Below, piece by piece: positions 15,768-25,900 of a DNA stretch of 64,000 nucleotides. Position numbers and translations under genes: made by a program. Numbering within the stretch: position 1 is the first letter of the stretch; each line of letters opens with the position of its first letter. The notes under the pieces are model-generated. The model was not told where the DNA came from. It worked only from the letters and a program-made list of their open reading frames with translations, and did not search any database. The DNA comes from Chitinophaga oryziterrae (GTDB taxonomy: Bacteria > Bacteroidota > Bacteroidia > Chitinophagales > Chitinophagaceae), in the NCBI RefSeq assembly GCF_009758125.1, contig NZ_WRXO01000009.1, positions 186,001-250,000 of the forward strand. The letters are read 5' to 3'.

Positions 15768-18719
15768 TTAAAATTCTACATTCAAACCTGCCACATACAT
15801 TTTAGTCAGCGGATTGCTCAGATCTCCGCCTCTCTCCGGATCATAGTCTTTCACCTTACTGAAAGTAAACAGGTTCTTACCTGTTACATATACCCGCAGA
15901 TTACTGATATGACTACGTTTCAATATTCCCGAAGGCAACGAATAACCCAGTGAAATATTTCTGATCTTCACAAATGATCCATCCTTATACCCTAACGTTT
16001 TTATAAACGGTGTACCATCTTTAGACACACTGGCATTAGGTCTTGGATAGTCATTGGTCTCCCTCTCCGGTGTCCAGTAATTAAAATTAGCGCTGTTCTC
16101 TAATCCCTGCGGATCATACTTCGCTGCATATTCAGAATTGATCCATTGACCGATACGTGCAAATACATACACGTCCAGATCGAAGTTGGCATACTTGAAA
16201 GTATTACTGATACCACCACTCCAGGTAGGTACCTGTTTACCCAGTACGATACGGTCAGCCGTATTCAACACACCACTGTTATCAACATCACGTACTTTTA
16301 TATCGCCTGGTTTATATCCGAATTTAGTAGCCTGGTCAGCTTCTTTAGACTGCCAGATACCTGTTTTCTGGTAATCGTAAAACACTTTTACAGGATAACC
16401 AATGAACCAGCCATTCGCCACATCATTGGTATTCGCGTCTGCCAATGCAACAATCTCCTCTTTGTTCTTAGAGAATGTAATGTTGGAAGTCCAGGAGAAA
16501 CCGTGCGTATTAACATTCATTGTATTGATACCGATCTCTATCCCACGGTTACGTGTTTTACCGATATTCTGCACCACAGTTCCCACACCGGAGGAAGTAG
16601 GTAAAGTCCTTTGCAGTAACAGGTCTTTTGTATGCGTATCATAATAATCCGCAGTAAAACCGATCCGCTGATGCAGGATACTAAAATCAAGACCGATATC
16701 CGTAGTAGCAGACAATTCCCATTTCAGGTTCTTATTCCCTATCTGGTTACCGATACCATAGGCCAGCGCTGAATTCGTATCATCATAAGAAAAAGGTATT
16801 TTACTTAAATAGCTGGCAGTAGAATAAGGAGATACCGCATCATTACCTGCTATACCATAACTGGCACGCAGCTTAAGATCACTGAAGAAATGCTGCTTAT
16901 GCATGAACGCTTCATCCCCTATCCGCCAGGCTCCTGCCACAGAGGGGAAGAAAGCCCATTTATTCCCAGGCGCCAGTTTGGAAGAACCATCGGAACGACC
17001 CGTTAATGATAACAGGTATTTTCCTTTATAGTTATAGTTCAAACGACCTGTAAACGAGATCAGCTTACTGGCGAGATAACTCGTTCTTACAGCAATACCA
17101 CTTACGTTATTAGCTAACGCATAGTAAAGCTGGGAAGGCAGCAATTGCCCTTCTCCCTGTAAGAAACTGGAATCCCTTTGATCAGATAACAAGCTGGCTA
17201 CCGCAGTAGCACCAAAAGAATGATCTCTGATCGTTTTCTGGTAAGTCAGCACGTTTTCCCAGCTGATATACCGTTTGCTACCTGTATTATACTGAGATCT
17301 CGAAGAAGAAGCCGTAGAACGGCCGATCGTATTTTTGGAAGCATAGATACCGTTCCTGGAATTATCCAGTGTTACACCAAAGTTAGACCGGAAACTTAAT
17401 CCCTTTAAAGGCGTCAGCTCTATATAAGCATTCAGGAAAGTACGGGTAATATGGAAATTATTCTGATAAGCATTGGGTTGCTCATCCGCCAGTGGATTGA
17501 TCATAGACCCGTTGTTCGGGAACAGGATCAGTTGTCCTTTTTCATCATAAGGCAGATTCAGCGGTACTATTTTATTCGCCTGGTTCAGCGGATCAGGACG
17601 GGTATTCTGGTCATAGTAAGTGATCTGGCTCTGCATCCCTACTTTCAGCACACTATTCACTATCTGGTCTATATTCAGACGGCCGGAATAGCGTTTCAGC
17701 CGGTCCAGTTTAAATAATCCTTTTTCATCGAAGTAATCCAGCGACAAATACACTTTTGTCTTCTCCGAACCACCGGAAACACCTACCTGGTAATCCTGTT
17801 GCAGGCCGTCGTGTATTAACAGATCCGCGTAGTTGGTCCAGAGGTTATTCTGGATAGCGGCTACTTCAGACGCATTAAAGATCAGAGGATCATCCGCCAC
17901 GCTGTTCCAGCGGCCGGTAGTATGGTTAGCTTCCCTTTTCAGGGCTACATATTGCGGTCCTGTATCCATGGCAGGGTATCCCGCCACCTTAGACGATCCG
18001 ACATAGCTGTTTACGCTCACACGGGGCTTACCAGAGACGCCTTTCTTCGTGGTGATGATAATCACCCCATTCGCTCCCCTGGAGCCGTAAATAGCCGTAG
18101 AAGAGGCATCTTTCAGTACTTCCATGGACTGGATGTCATTCGGACTGATATCCTGTATATTCTCATACTGTACCCCGTCCACAATGTAAAGAGGGCCATT
18201 ATCCGCGCGGATAGACCTGTTCCCTCTTACGGTAACATTGATTTTAGCTCCGGCAGCACCACTGCTTTTGGTGATATCCACCCCTGGCAGTTTACCCTGT
18301 ACGGACTCCATCACATTGGTAGAAGGCACTTTTTTCAGTTCTTCTCCTTTCACGGATACAACAGCGCCGGTGAGGTCCCGTTTCTTCACTTCACCATAGC
18401 CTATCACCACTACCTCATCCAGTTGTTTATTATCCTTTTCCATTTTCACATTCATATTATCATTTACCCCTTGTGTAACCGCCTGGTATCCCAGGTAACT
18501 AAATACAAGTTCGCCTTTGTCGGAAGGCAGTGTGAGGGAAAAATTACCGGATGCGTCAGTTCGTGTACCTGTGGATGTACCTTTTAACTGCACATTGACC
18601 ATCACCAGCGGGTCTCCGGTGGATGCATCTGTGACTTTTCCTTTTACTACATGGCTTTGGGCCAATGCCAAACCAGCACTGCCCAGCAACAGCCAGTAAA
18701 TCATCAGCAGTTTTTTCAT
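15768..18719 (-). CDS. SusC/RagA-type TonB-dependent outer-membrane transporter
   Basis: The product is 983 residues with a signal peptide ending SAGLALAQ. Residues 22-100 form the carboxypeptidase-D-like regulatory domain (VKGKVTDASTGDPLVMVNVQLKG) common to SusC proteins. A TonB-box-like DEVVVIGYG leads into the plug (NVMESVQGKLPGVDI, YIVDGVQYENIQDISPNDIQ, DASSTAIYGSRGANGVIIIT). The rest is a 22-strand barrel ending LYVAGLNVEF-like with a terminal Phe. It imports oligosaccharides into the periplasm with TonB energy. It is the first gene of the pectin operon. I saw no convincing TAnnTTTG box in the 110 bases upstream, and no dedicated regulator gene is adjacent. Confidence 0.95.
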   Translation of the reverse strand: MKKLLMIYWLLLGSAGLALAQSHVVKGKVTDASTGDPLVMVNVQLKGTSTGTRTDASGNFSLTLPSDKGELVFSYLGYQAVTQGVNDNMNVKMEKDNKQLDEVVVIGYGEVKKRDLTGAVVSVKGEELKKVPSTNVMESVQGKLPGVDITKSSGAAGAKINVTVRGNRSIRADNGPLYIVDGVQYENIQDISPNDIQSMEVLKDASSTAIYGSRGANGVIIITTKKGVSGKPRVSVNSYVGSSKVAGYPAMDTGPQYVALKREANHTTGRWNSVADDPLIFNASEVAAIQNNLWTNYADLLIHDGLQQDYQVGVSGGSEKTKVYLSLDYFDEKGLFKLDRLKRYSGRLNIDQIVNSVLKVGMQSQITYYDQNTRPDPLNQANKIVPLNLPYDEKGQLILFPNNGSMINPLADEQPNAYQNNFHITRTFLNAYIELTPLKGLSFRSNFGVTLDNSRNGIYASKNTIGRSTASSSRSQYNTGSKRYISWENVLTYQKTIRDHSFGATAVASLLSDQRDSSFLQGEGQLLPSQLYYALANNVSGIAVRTSYLASKLISFTGRLNYNYKGKYLLSLTGRSDGSSKLAPGNKWAFFPSVAGAWRIGDEAFMHKQHFFSDLKLRASYGIAGNDAVSPYSTASYLSKIPFSYDDTNSALAYGIGNQIGNKNLKWELSATTDIGLDFSILHQRIGFTADYYDTHTKDLLLQRTLPTSSGVGTVVQNIGKTRNRGIEIGINTMNVNTHGFSWTSNITFSKNKEEIVALADANTNDVANGWFIGYPVKVFYDYQKTGIWQSKEADQATKFGYKPGDIKVRDVDNSGVLNTADRIVLGKQVPTWSGGISNTFKYANFDLDVYVFARIGQWINSEYAAKYDPQGLENSANFNYWTPERETNDYPRPNASVSKDGTPFIKTLGYKDGSFVKIRNISLGYSLPSGILKRSHISNLRVYVTGKNLFTFSKVKDYDPERGGDLSNPLTKMYVAGLNVEF

Positions 18720-18894
18720 AACGTGTGTGTTGTTGTTTTCTCCTTTTTGGGTTAGAGGGTTGTCCTGACGTATATCTGTTCGCGTTATTCCATACAGTAT
18801 CCCCGAAACAATTCTACAGCTATATTCATTAATTGCGAAAGGATTTGAAGGATTTATTTACGCAAACGTTCCCGGAAATGCAGTCTATTATTTA

Positions 18895-18902
18895 TATATT
18901 TG
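18895..18902 (+). promoter_or_regulatory. -7 promoter box for the fibre-like protein gene
   Basis: TATATTTG matches TAnnTTTG exactly and ends 20 bases before the ATG at 18923. It argues for that start instead of an in-frame start 90 bases further upstream, because transcription would begin after the earlier codon. Confidence 0.5.
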
Positions 18903-18922
18903 GGACAAAATCTCCTATATTG

Positions 18923-19945
18923 ATGAAAAAGTTCGTATTCCCTTTTATTGTTCTGGCCTTTTTTAAGATCCAGTCAGTAAGTGCCCAGCAAACCCTGTTT
19001 CCCAATCCCATCGCAATTGGCCCTGGTGTAACAGCAGTAGATCCTAACATTCCGATGTTGGTAACTGGTATTTCAAGATTTAACGCGATGAGCCAATTCG
19101 GAGATGCTCCTGATAACACTTCTTATGGAAAAGGTATACAGATATCACGTGTTGCCAGCCAGCCGGATAATTTATTTCACCTTTCATTTATAAGGTCAGG
19201 TTCCTGCGTTGTAGGGATGGGCTACTTGCAGAACAGCAATACATTTGCTCTCCAGAGTACACCCAACAATGCTGGTGCGAATGGCTTTTTCATGTTGCAG
19301 AACGGTTTTAACGGTATCAATACCTCTACCCCTTTGCAGGCTTTGGATATTAACGGAAATGCTTCTATAAGGGGTAATTATGTATACCTTAACAGTGGTG
19401 CCTCTCTCTTTTCAAATGTTGATAATATAGCTTTGTTTACAGATGGTGGTTATGTATTTGGCAATAAGGACAACTCCAAAACAAGGGCTATTATTACCTC
19501 TGCCGGTAGTCTTTTTTTATATAACACTACCGCAAATACAGTTTCAGTAAGAGTGAATTCTGTAGGTGATTCTTATTTCAATGCAGGTAGCGTAGCGATT
19601 GGTACTACCACTCCTGGTGAGTACAAACTGGCCGTAAAAGGAACGATTGGTGCGATGAGACTGAAAGTTACCCAAACCTGGGCCGATTTTGTATTTGATT
19701 CAGCTTACCAGTTACCTACCCTGGAAGAAGTTGCTTTACATGTAAAAACGTACAAACACCTGCCGGGTATTCCTTCTGAAAAGGAGATTGCAGAAAAAGG
19801 ACTGGATGTGGGAGAAATGCAGCAGAAACAGATGCAGAAAATAGAGGAGTTAACATTGTACATGATAGAACTTAAAAAGCAACTGGCCATACAGCAGGAA
19901 CTGATAGCAGAACAACGCAAAGAGCTGGATGCATTAAAAAAATAA
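18923..19945 (+). CDS. Exported protein with fibre-tip-like C-terminal coiled coil
   Basis: The product is 340 residues from MKKFVFPFIVLAFFKIQSVSAQ, a clean signal peptide. The middle is beta-rich and low in charge, with recurring short strand-turn units (FMLQNGFNGINTSTPLQALDI, VAIGTTTPGEYKLAVKGTIGA) resembling phage tail-fibre or surface-stalk repeats. The C-terminal 100 residues form the Bacteroidota module with WADFVFDSAYQLPTLEEV, YKHLPGIPSEKEI and GLDVGEMQQKQMQKIEELT, then a coiled coil to the end. That module is frequent in secreted Bacteroidota proteins annotated as tail-fibre or cell-wall anchor proteins; its function is not established. There is no T9SS sorting domain. The gene stands alone with its own promoter and terminator. 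Confidence 0.8.
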   Translation: MKKFVFPFIVLAFFKIQSVSAQQTLFPNPIAIGPGVTAVDPNIPMLVTGISRFNAMSQFGDAPDNTSYGKGIQISRVASQPDNLFHLSFIRSGSCVVGMGYLQNSNTFALQSTPNNAGANGFFMLQNGFNGINTSTPLQALDINGNASIRGNYVYLNSGASLFSNVDNIALFTDGGYVFGNKDNSKTRAIITSAGSLFLYNTTANTVSVRVNSVGDSYFNAGSVAIGTTTPGEYKLAVKGTIGAMRLKVTQTWADFVFDSAYQLPTLEEVALHVKTYKHLPGIPSEKEIAEKGLDVGEMQQKQMQKIEELTLYMIELKKQLAIQQELIAEQRKELDALKK

Positions 19946-19953
19946 ACAAAACA

Positions 19954-19989
19954 AATGCCTTCTATATCCATAGACATATAGAAGGCATT
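19954..19989. terminator. Bidirectional terminator
   Basis: AATGCCTTCTATAT (19954-19967) pairs perfectly with ATATAGAAGGCATT (19976-19989), with an 8-base loop. It sits between the convergent fibre-like protein and GH43 genes. Confidence 0.75.
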
Positions 19990-19999
19990 ATCGTTTTCT

Positions 20000-21604
20000 T
20001 TATTCTACTCGGAACCAGTCGTAATCAGCAAAACCGGAGTCATTAATTTGTATAGGGCGGGTACAGAAGATGCCTACTTTTGCACCTATCCAGCGTCCTG
20101 GCATCGCAATAAAAGGTTCAGAAGCAGGAATGAAGTCAATACCATTGGTGCTATAGCTAAAGTGACAAACTGCCCCTTCTTTTACCTGCACACGGAACCA
20201 GCAGGTACTGTTTGTTATAGTGCCCAGGACCTTTTGTACCTCACCGCCACCTTTATCGGCATCTTTACAAACAGCCATCACCAACTGGTCTTTAACAAGT
20301 GATATGGAAGCGTAGCTGGTTCCCATAATGATCAACCCCGTACGCTCTCCTTCCAGTTTAGCATTGGGTGTAAAGTTGCATTTTGTGGTAACGGTAAATG
20401 TATCCGCAGGAAACTTTTGCAGTAACAGGTTAGGAACATCCCAATAGTTATGGAAAGAATCCGGCAATTGTGCAGAGAATAAACGTAATACGCCTTTATT
20501 GGGGAAAGGCATCATCCAGGTTGATCTGGGATTTGCCTGCCATTGCCATTGCAGTCCCAGGGTATTTGTATTGAATTCGTCGGAGGTTGCCGGAGCTGAA
20601 ATAGTGTTGCCCATCAAAGGCTTCTTATAGGTCAGGACCGGTTCTCCTTTCCCGTCGCCATCTTTATCCTCACCAATTACAGGCCAGTTATTGACCCATT
20701 TCATGGGTTGCAAATGGACCACACGACCATAAGCGCCTTTGTCCTGGAAATGCAGGAACCAATGCGCACCAGCCGGTGTTTCCACCCAGGCACCCTGATG
20801 CGGACCATTTACGGGGGTCTTCCCCTGATCCATCACTATTTTTTCTTCATAAGGGCCATAGATATTCCTGGAGCGGAGTACTAACTGCCAGCCGGTACTT
20901 ACACCACCTGCGGGTGCAAAAATGTAATAGTATCCATTTCTTTTATAGAGCTTAGGCCCCTCAAGCGTAGGCTGCGACGGATGCCCGTCAAAGATCAGTA
21001 CCCCTTCATCAGTTACCTGTGTGCCTGTCGCATTCATACGGTTCAGTGTAAGGATACTCTTAATACCAGCCCGGCTTCCTGCCCATGCATGTACTAAATA
21101 GACTTTATCATCATCGTCCCATAAAGGACAGGGATCAATGAGCCCTTTACCGGCTTTCACCATTACCGGATCTGACCAGGGACCTTCCACCTGTTTTGCC
21201 TTAATCATATAGATCCCAAAATCAGGATCAGGGTAATAGATGTAAAATTCGTTCTTATGATAACGGATAGATGGCGCCCAACAGCCATTACCATGCTGTG
21301 GTTTATCAAAATGTGCTAATGGGAACTGACGTTGAATAGCATGACCAACAATCTGCCAGTTCACCAGATCCCTGGAATGCAGGATAAGCAAGCCGGGAAT
21401 TGCATTGAAACTGGAAGATACCAGGTAATAATCATTTCCTGCCCTGCAAACGTCAGGGTCTGAATAATCAGCATTGATTACAGGATTTTTATAATATCCG
21501 TTTCCAAGGTCAGGGTTCCAGAACTTGCTCTTTTGTTGCGCCTGTTGTTGTAAAGAGATTAACAGCAAAACAGCCAGACAGTAAATAGCTCTACCAGTAT
21601 ACAT
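20000..21604 (-). CDS. GH43 family glycoside hydrolase (xylosidase/arabinosidase type)
   Basis: The product is 534 residues with a signal peptide ending LQQQAQQ. Residues 35-330 form a five-bladed beta-propeller of GH43. The catalytic base is Asp49 in ADYSDPDVCR, the pKa-modulating Asp is Asp157 in GLIDPCPLWDDDD, and the acid is Glu215 in QPTLEGPKLY. The C-terminal 190 residues make a beta-sandwich of the kind that closes the active site in large beta-xylosidases/arabinofuranosidases (SAPATSDEFN, then WFRVQVKEGAVCHFSYSTNG). The likely substrates are xylose- or arabinose-containing side chains. It could serve the nearby pectin locus by trimming arabinan, but it is separated from it and points the same way with the fibre gene in between. 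Confidence 0.9.
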   Translation of the reverse strand: MYTGRAIYCLAVLLLISLQQQAQQKSKFWNPDLGNGYYKNPVINADYSDPDVCRAGNDYYLVSSSFNAIPGLLILHSRDLVNWQIVGHAIQRQFPLAHFDKPQHGNGCWAPSIRYHKNEFYIYYPDPDFGIYMIKAKQVEGPWSDPVMVKAGKGLIDPCPLWDDDDKVYLVHAWAGSRAGIKSILTLNRMNATGTQVTDEGVLIFDGHPSQPTLEGPKLYKRNGYYYIFAPAGGVSTGWQLVLRSRNIYGPYEEKIVMDQGKTPVNGPHQGAWVETPAGAHWFLHFQDKGAYGRVVHLQPMKWVNNWPVIGEDKDGDGKGEPVLTYKKPLMGNTISAPATSDEFNTNTLGLQWQWQANPRSTWMMPFPNKGVLRLFSAQLPDSFHNYWDVPNLLLQKFPADTFTVTTKCNFTPNAKLEGERTGLIIMGTSYASISLVKDQLVMAVCKDADKGGGEVQKVLGTITNSTCWFRVQVKEGAVCHFSYSTNGIDFIPASEPFIAMPGRWIGAKVGIFCTRPIQINDSGFADYDWFRVE

Positions 21605-21663
21605 TATTAGTGGAATTCAGTTTTACAGGTGTAATACTGACACTAATATAGCATAAATAAAAT

Positions 21664-21690
21664 AAGTCCTGCCTTCACCAGGCAGGACTT
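21664..21690 (-). terminator. Terminator of the orphan SUKH gene
   Basis: AAGTCCTGCC (21664-21673) pairs with GGCAGGACTT (21681-21690), plus one T-A pair, and the minus-strand continuation is T-rich (TATTTTATTTAT). Confidence 0.75.
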
Positions 21691-21710
21691 TAAAGTACAG
21701 TATATATTTT

Positions 21711-22394
21711 TTAATTGATCAATCCCAGGTGAGTCCAGGTGTCTACGGCCGTCCAGAAATCTATACTTCTGTGAGGCGCTTTGTTATGCCACCACAAAAT
21801 GCTTTCCCCATGCGGTTTCAGTGCATCCAGCGATACATAATCTCCCATACCATTGCCGTATACGGTCAGCATATCGTTCAGGGAAAAATCCAGGTTACCC
21901 AGCTCTTCTACTATATTCCACTGATCATCTCCTAAAAAGCTCCAGTTTTCTACCGGGGACAGGCCCATAGATTCGGAGGCAAAGTAAAACCAGCCGTTAT
22001 GTAATTGTTCGTAAAAAGCGGTGAGTCCTTCGGGAAGGTTATTCCAGTATTTGCGGATGCGGTCGGGAATGTTCTTGGATAAGGGGGTTTTGCCTTCGTA
22101 ATAGCGGATATGATCTCCGCTTTTTACACCATAAATCAGTGAGTATCCACTAGTATGGTATACCAGATCTATGCTGATCAGGTTTTCTTTGAGGCAAACC
22201 AGCACATTCTCCAGTTCGTGATTAAAAGGCTGCCACAGCTCCAGGATCTTAGCAGCTCTTTCGGTTTCGCTGGTAGATAAAACTTCCAGCCAGGAAGCGG
22301 GTAATACCGCAGCAGGGTCAGGCAAGTCATTAATAGACAGTATCTGTAAGTCATTTGTGTACTTCTTCAGATAGTCCATTGATCTTTTGTCCAT
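21711..22394 (-). CDS. SMI1/KNR4 (SUKH)-like protein, orphan
   Basis: The product is 227 residues with no signal peptide or membrane segment, so it is cytoplasmic. The middle, LPEGLTAFYEQLHNGWFYFASESMGLSPVENW split over two helices, and the later YGNGMGDYVSLDAL / ILWWHNKAPH strands match the SUKH pattern, in which a helix ending in a W-rich turn precedes the central sheet. SUKH proteins in bacteria are mostly immunity proteins against nuclease- or deaminase-type polymorphic toxins. No toxin gene is adjacent, so this may be an orphan immunity gene or a non-immunity member. A TATATTTG box lies 24 bases upstream and a terminator follows, so it is a single-gene unit. Confidence 0.65.
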   Translation of the reverse strand: MDKRSMDYLKKYTNDLQILSINDLPDPAAVLPASWLEVLSTSETERAAKILELWQPFNHELENVLVCLKENLISIDLVYHTSGYSLIYGVKSGDHIRYYEGKTPLSKNIPDRIRKYWNNLPEGLTAFYEQLHNGWFYFASESMGLSPVENWSFLGDDQWNIVEELGNLDFSLNDMLTVYGNGMGDYVSLDALKPHGESILWWHNKAPHRSIDFWTAVDTWTHLGLIN

Positions 22395-22417
22395 AACAAA
22401 TAATCACATTAAGATTA

Positions 22418-22425
22418 CAAATATA
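22418..22425 (-). promoter_or_regulatory. -7 promoter box for the orphan SUKH gene
   Basis: On the minus strand 22425-22418 reads TATATTTG, an exact TAnnTTTG match, 24 bases before the ATG at 22394. Confidence 0.5.
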
Positions 22426-22651
22426 CGTACTATTTAGATACATAATGTAAAATGTATATATAATATCTTCTGCCCAGGTTTGAAAATGCAATTTTTTCAT
22501 AGTATATAGTTCATTTATTAACAGCAACTATAATAGATACATTATTATAACAAATCATATAATAAGGCAATTCTTCAATCAACCATGCACGTTAGTGCTT
22601 TTTAACAATATCCTTCTAAGGCCTTAACAGGTCTGCGATCAGGAGTATAAT

Positions 22652-22726
22652 CCATATATAAGCCATATATAACCCATATATGAAGCATATATAAAGCATA
22701 CTTCTAGAGATATGCTTTATATATGC
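22652..22726. repeat. Four 11-bp tandem repeats leading into a 16-bp perfect hairpin
   Basis: CCATATATAAG, CCATATATAAC, CCATATATGAA and GCATATATAAA follow one another exactly every 11 bases (22652-22695). The last unit starts the left arm of an inverted repeat: GCATATATAAAGCATA (22685-22700) pairs perfectly with 22711-22726 around a 10-base loop. It lies in a 573-base gene-free gap (22395-22967) in which I see no open frame of note. Phased TATATA steps at near-helical spacing suggest bent DNA. Confidence 0.7.
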
Positions 22727-22848
22727 CTTATCTATAGTTTTTATGTGCAATTAAATTGTTTCAGAATACTTGTCAGGACCTTAATGATACCTTCCTGGAA
22801 AGAGGGATCCATACATGAACAGCTAACAAGAGTACTTTAATCGTCAAA

Positions 22849-22872
22849 GGCCGGAGCATGATTACTCCGGCC
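22849..22872 (-). terminator. Terminator of the efflux operon
   Basis: GGCCGGAG (22849-22856) pairs perfectly with CTCCGGCC (22865-22872), 8-base loop. It lies about 95 bases past the stop of the RND gene. The T-run on the minus strand is short (TTTGACG), so termination may be partial. Confidence 0.55.
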
Positions 22873-22967
22873 GTTGATTAAAACCTACATTGTCAAACTC
22901 TAACGAATGAAACCTATACTTACGAATCGTGAATATTCACTGCTGTCCATGGACAATTTTTACCTCT

Positions 22968-25900
22968 CTATTGACTGATAGATTGTGTATCTGGCATTGC
23001 GTGACTTGCTTTTTCTTTACTGTTCATCCACGTATTTACTTTTACCCGCCAGCCTTCGATGATCATATAAACTGATGGGACTAATATCAGTGTGAAAATC
23101 ATGGAACTGGTCAGACCTCCAATGATAACCAGGGCCATTGCACTTTTTGTTTCCGAACCGGCTCCGGTTGATAACGCCATAGGTAACATCCCGAATATCA
23201 TGGCAAGGGTGGTCATTAAGATCGGGCGAAGACGTTCTCTTCCTGCTTCGATCAATGAATCGACTACAGACATCCCTTTTGCTTTTTGCTGATTGGTAAA
23301 GTCTACGATCAGAATACCATTTTTAGCGACAAGTCCTAACAATAGAATAATACCCAGCAAAGAGAATACATTGATTGTTTTCATTGTCAGTGCCAGTGCC
23401 AGAACAGCACCTATAATTGCTACCGGCATAGAGAATAGCACTACAAAAGGATATACGACACTTTCATACAAGGCCACCATAATGAGGTAGATCAGCAATA
23501 CCCCTATCCCGATAGCCATGAATAAGCTTTTGAAAGACTCTGCCTGGTTCTTGGTAAAGCCTTCCTCTGATATCTGTACGCCTTGCGGTAGTCCCTTCTG
23601 TGCAATTTTTTCTTTGATCTCATCCATGATAGTACCTGACGGACGTCCGACAGCAGCCGCATTTATCTGCATTGAGTTTAAGCGATCGTTCCGTTCCAGC
23701 ACAGACTGAGTAAGTGTCTCACGGATATCGGCTACTTCTGTTAAAGGGATGATCCCTCCACGGCTGTTATAAATATTCAGGTTCCTCACATTGGAGATAT
23801 TGTTCCTGTCTGCATCATCAAGTTCCAGGTTAATATTATATTCCTCACCATTATCGCGATACTTGGTATTGTCATTTCCCTTAAAGGCATATTGCACTGC
23901 GCTACCAACATCCCCGACACTCACACCAAGTTTCGCCATCTTATCCCTGTTCAGCACAATGGATATCTGTGTTTTCGCTTCCTTGGTACTGTATTGCACG
24001 TAATCTGCTCCCGGAGTAGAAGCTACAATCTGTTTGATAATAGCCGCTGCCTTTACTATGGAATCCATATCAGTGCCCTTGACAGCAATCTGAATATCAT
24101 AAGAAGCACTCCCGGTGATACCGGTTAGCTTGATCGTTGGCTTTAATCCTGGTATTGCAGATAGTTCTTCACGCAATTGTTTGCCCATATCAGTAGTAGA
24201 TATTTTCCTGTCTTTTCTGTCTACCAGTGTGACCGTTAACTCTGCCAGGTTGCTGTTGCTGGAACCGTTCGTTCCCGCGCTGGCCCCTTGCTGTGTACCA
24301 ACATTTGAGAAAACGTCCTTTACTTCCGGATGTTTCAGGATAATCTTTTCTGCTTGTGAAACAGTGTAATTTGTTTGTTTTAAAGATGTTTGAGAGGCAA
24401 GATCTATCTGGATATTCAACTCCCCTCTGTCAGACTGGCCAATAAATTCAGCTCCGACGAATCCTGCAGGGATCAATGCCATGGACCCTATGATAAGGAC
24501 TGCAACCAGCAGGATCACATATCTTTTATGCCTGAGTGCCCATTTAAGGATATTGGTATAGAAATCCCGGAATTGATCAATAAGGGATTCAAACCATAAA
24601 TTGATACGCCCCCATAAAGTGCTCTTATTAAGATGCGGGAGTTTGCCCCATCGCGAAGCAAGTAATGGCGTCAGCGTAAAGGCAACAAACAGGCTCATCA
24701 ATGTGGAGAAAACCACTACAAGTGAATACTCTCTTACAATATTACCAATGATCCCCCCGGTAAGCGCAAGGGGAAGAAATATCACTACATCCACAAGCGT
24801 AATGGCCATCGCCGTAAAACCGATTTCGTTTCGTCCGTCCAATGCTGCCGTTCGCTTATCTTTCCCCATTTCAAGGTGACGGAAAATGTTTTCCAGTACT
24901 ACTATACTATCATCTACCAGGATACCTACAACAAGAGAAAGACTCATCAGCGTCATCAGGTTGAGGGAGAAATTAAAGGCCCACATTAGTATGAATGTCG
25001 GGATCATAGCTGATGGCAACGCCACCAGTACAAATGAAGAGCTGCGCGCGCTATGCAGAAAGAACAGCATCACCGCCGCAACTATCAGGATAGCCATAAA
25101 TATATCTTCAATCACAGCATTGGCAGATTCCAACGTATATACGGACTGGTCTGCGGCAATATGATAGTTAAATCCGTAAGAAGCATAAGTCGTTTTCAGC
25201 TCTTCGAGTTTTTGTGCTGCAAGCTGGCATACTTTTACGGTATTGGCATCAGTCTGTTTTTTAATTTCAATACCGATGGCCGGTTGCCCATTCAGTCTGT
25301 TTAATGTAGTATTTTCTTCCTGCCCGTCTGTCACAGACGCAACGTCCTTTAGTTGTATCCGGCTGCCATCACTATTTTGTTTGATAATGACATTCCTGAG
25401 ATCTTCAACGTTCTTTATCTTGGCATTTAAATCGATGGAATAACGCGTGTTTGAACTCTTCAGGGAGCCGGCAGGATAAGAAGCACCACTAAAAACCACC
25501 GCCTGGTTTACATCTGTAATAGAGATGTTATAGGCCTTCAGCTTATCATTATCCAGCGCAACATTGATCTGACGTTCAGTACCTCCTGTGATATCAATCT
25601 GAGCAACACCGGGTATGTTTGTCAGTAGTGGTTTTACCTGCTGATCTATAAAATCATATAGTTTGGTATCGGCAAGTGTGGAGGTCACACTTACTTTCAT
25701 GATGGCCTGGTCGTCCGAACTAAACCTGGTAACAATGGGGTCGTCTGCATCCGCTGGTAAAGCAGATTTTATCTGGTTTATCTTTCTCTCGGCATCAAGT
25801 TGCGCCTGCTTCACATTTGCATCATTGTTCAACTCAATGCTAACGCTGGACATACCTTCCTGTGAAGAAGAGCTGATCTTATCCACTCCTTCAATAGCAG

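Noticed and set aside
17922..18587. Long plus-strand frame opposite susC (221 codons)
   Set aside because: It lies entirely antisense to the conserved plug region of SusC and has Cys/His-rich nonsense composition; a shadow of codon bias.
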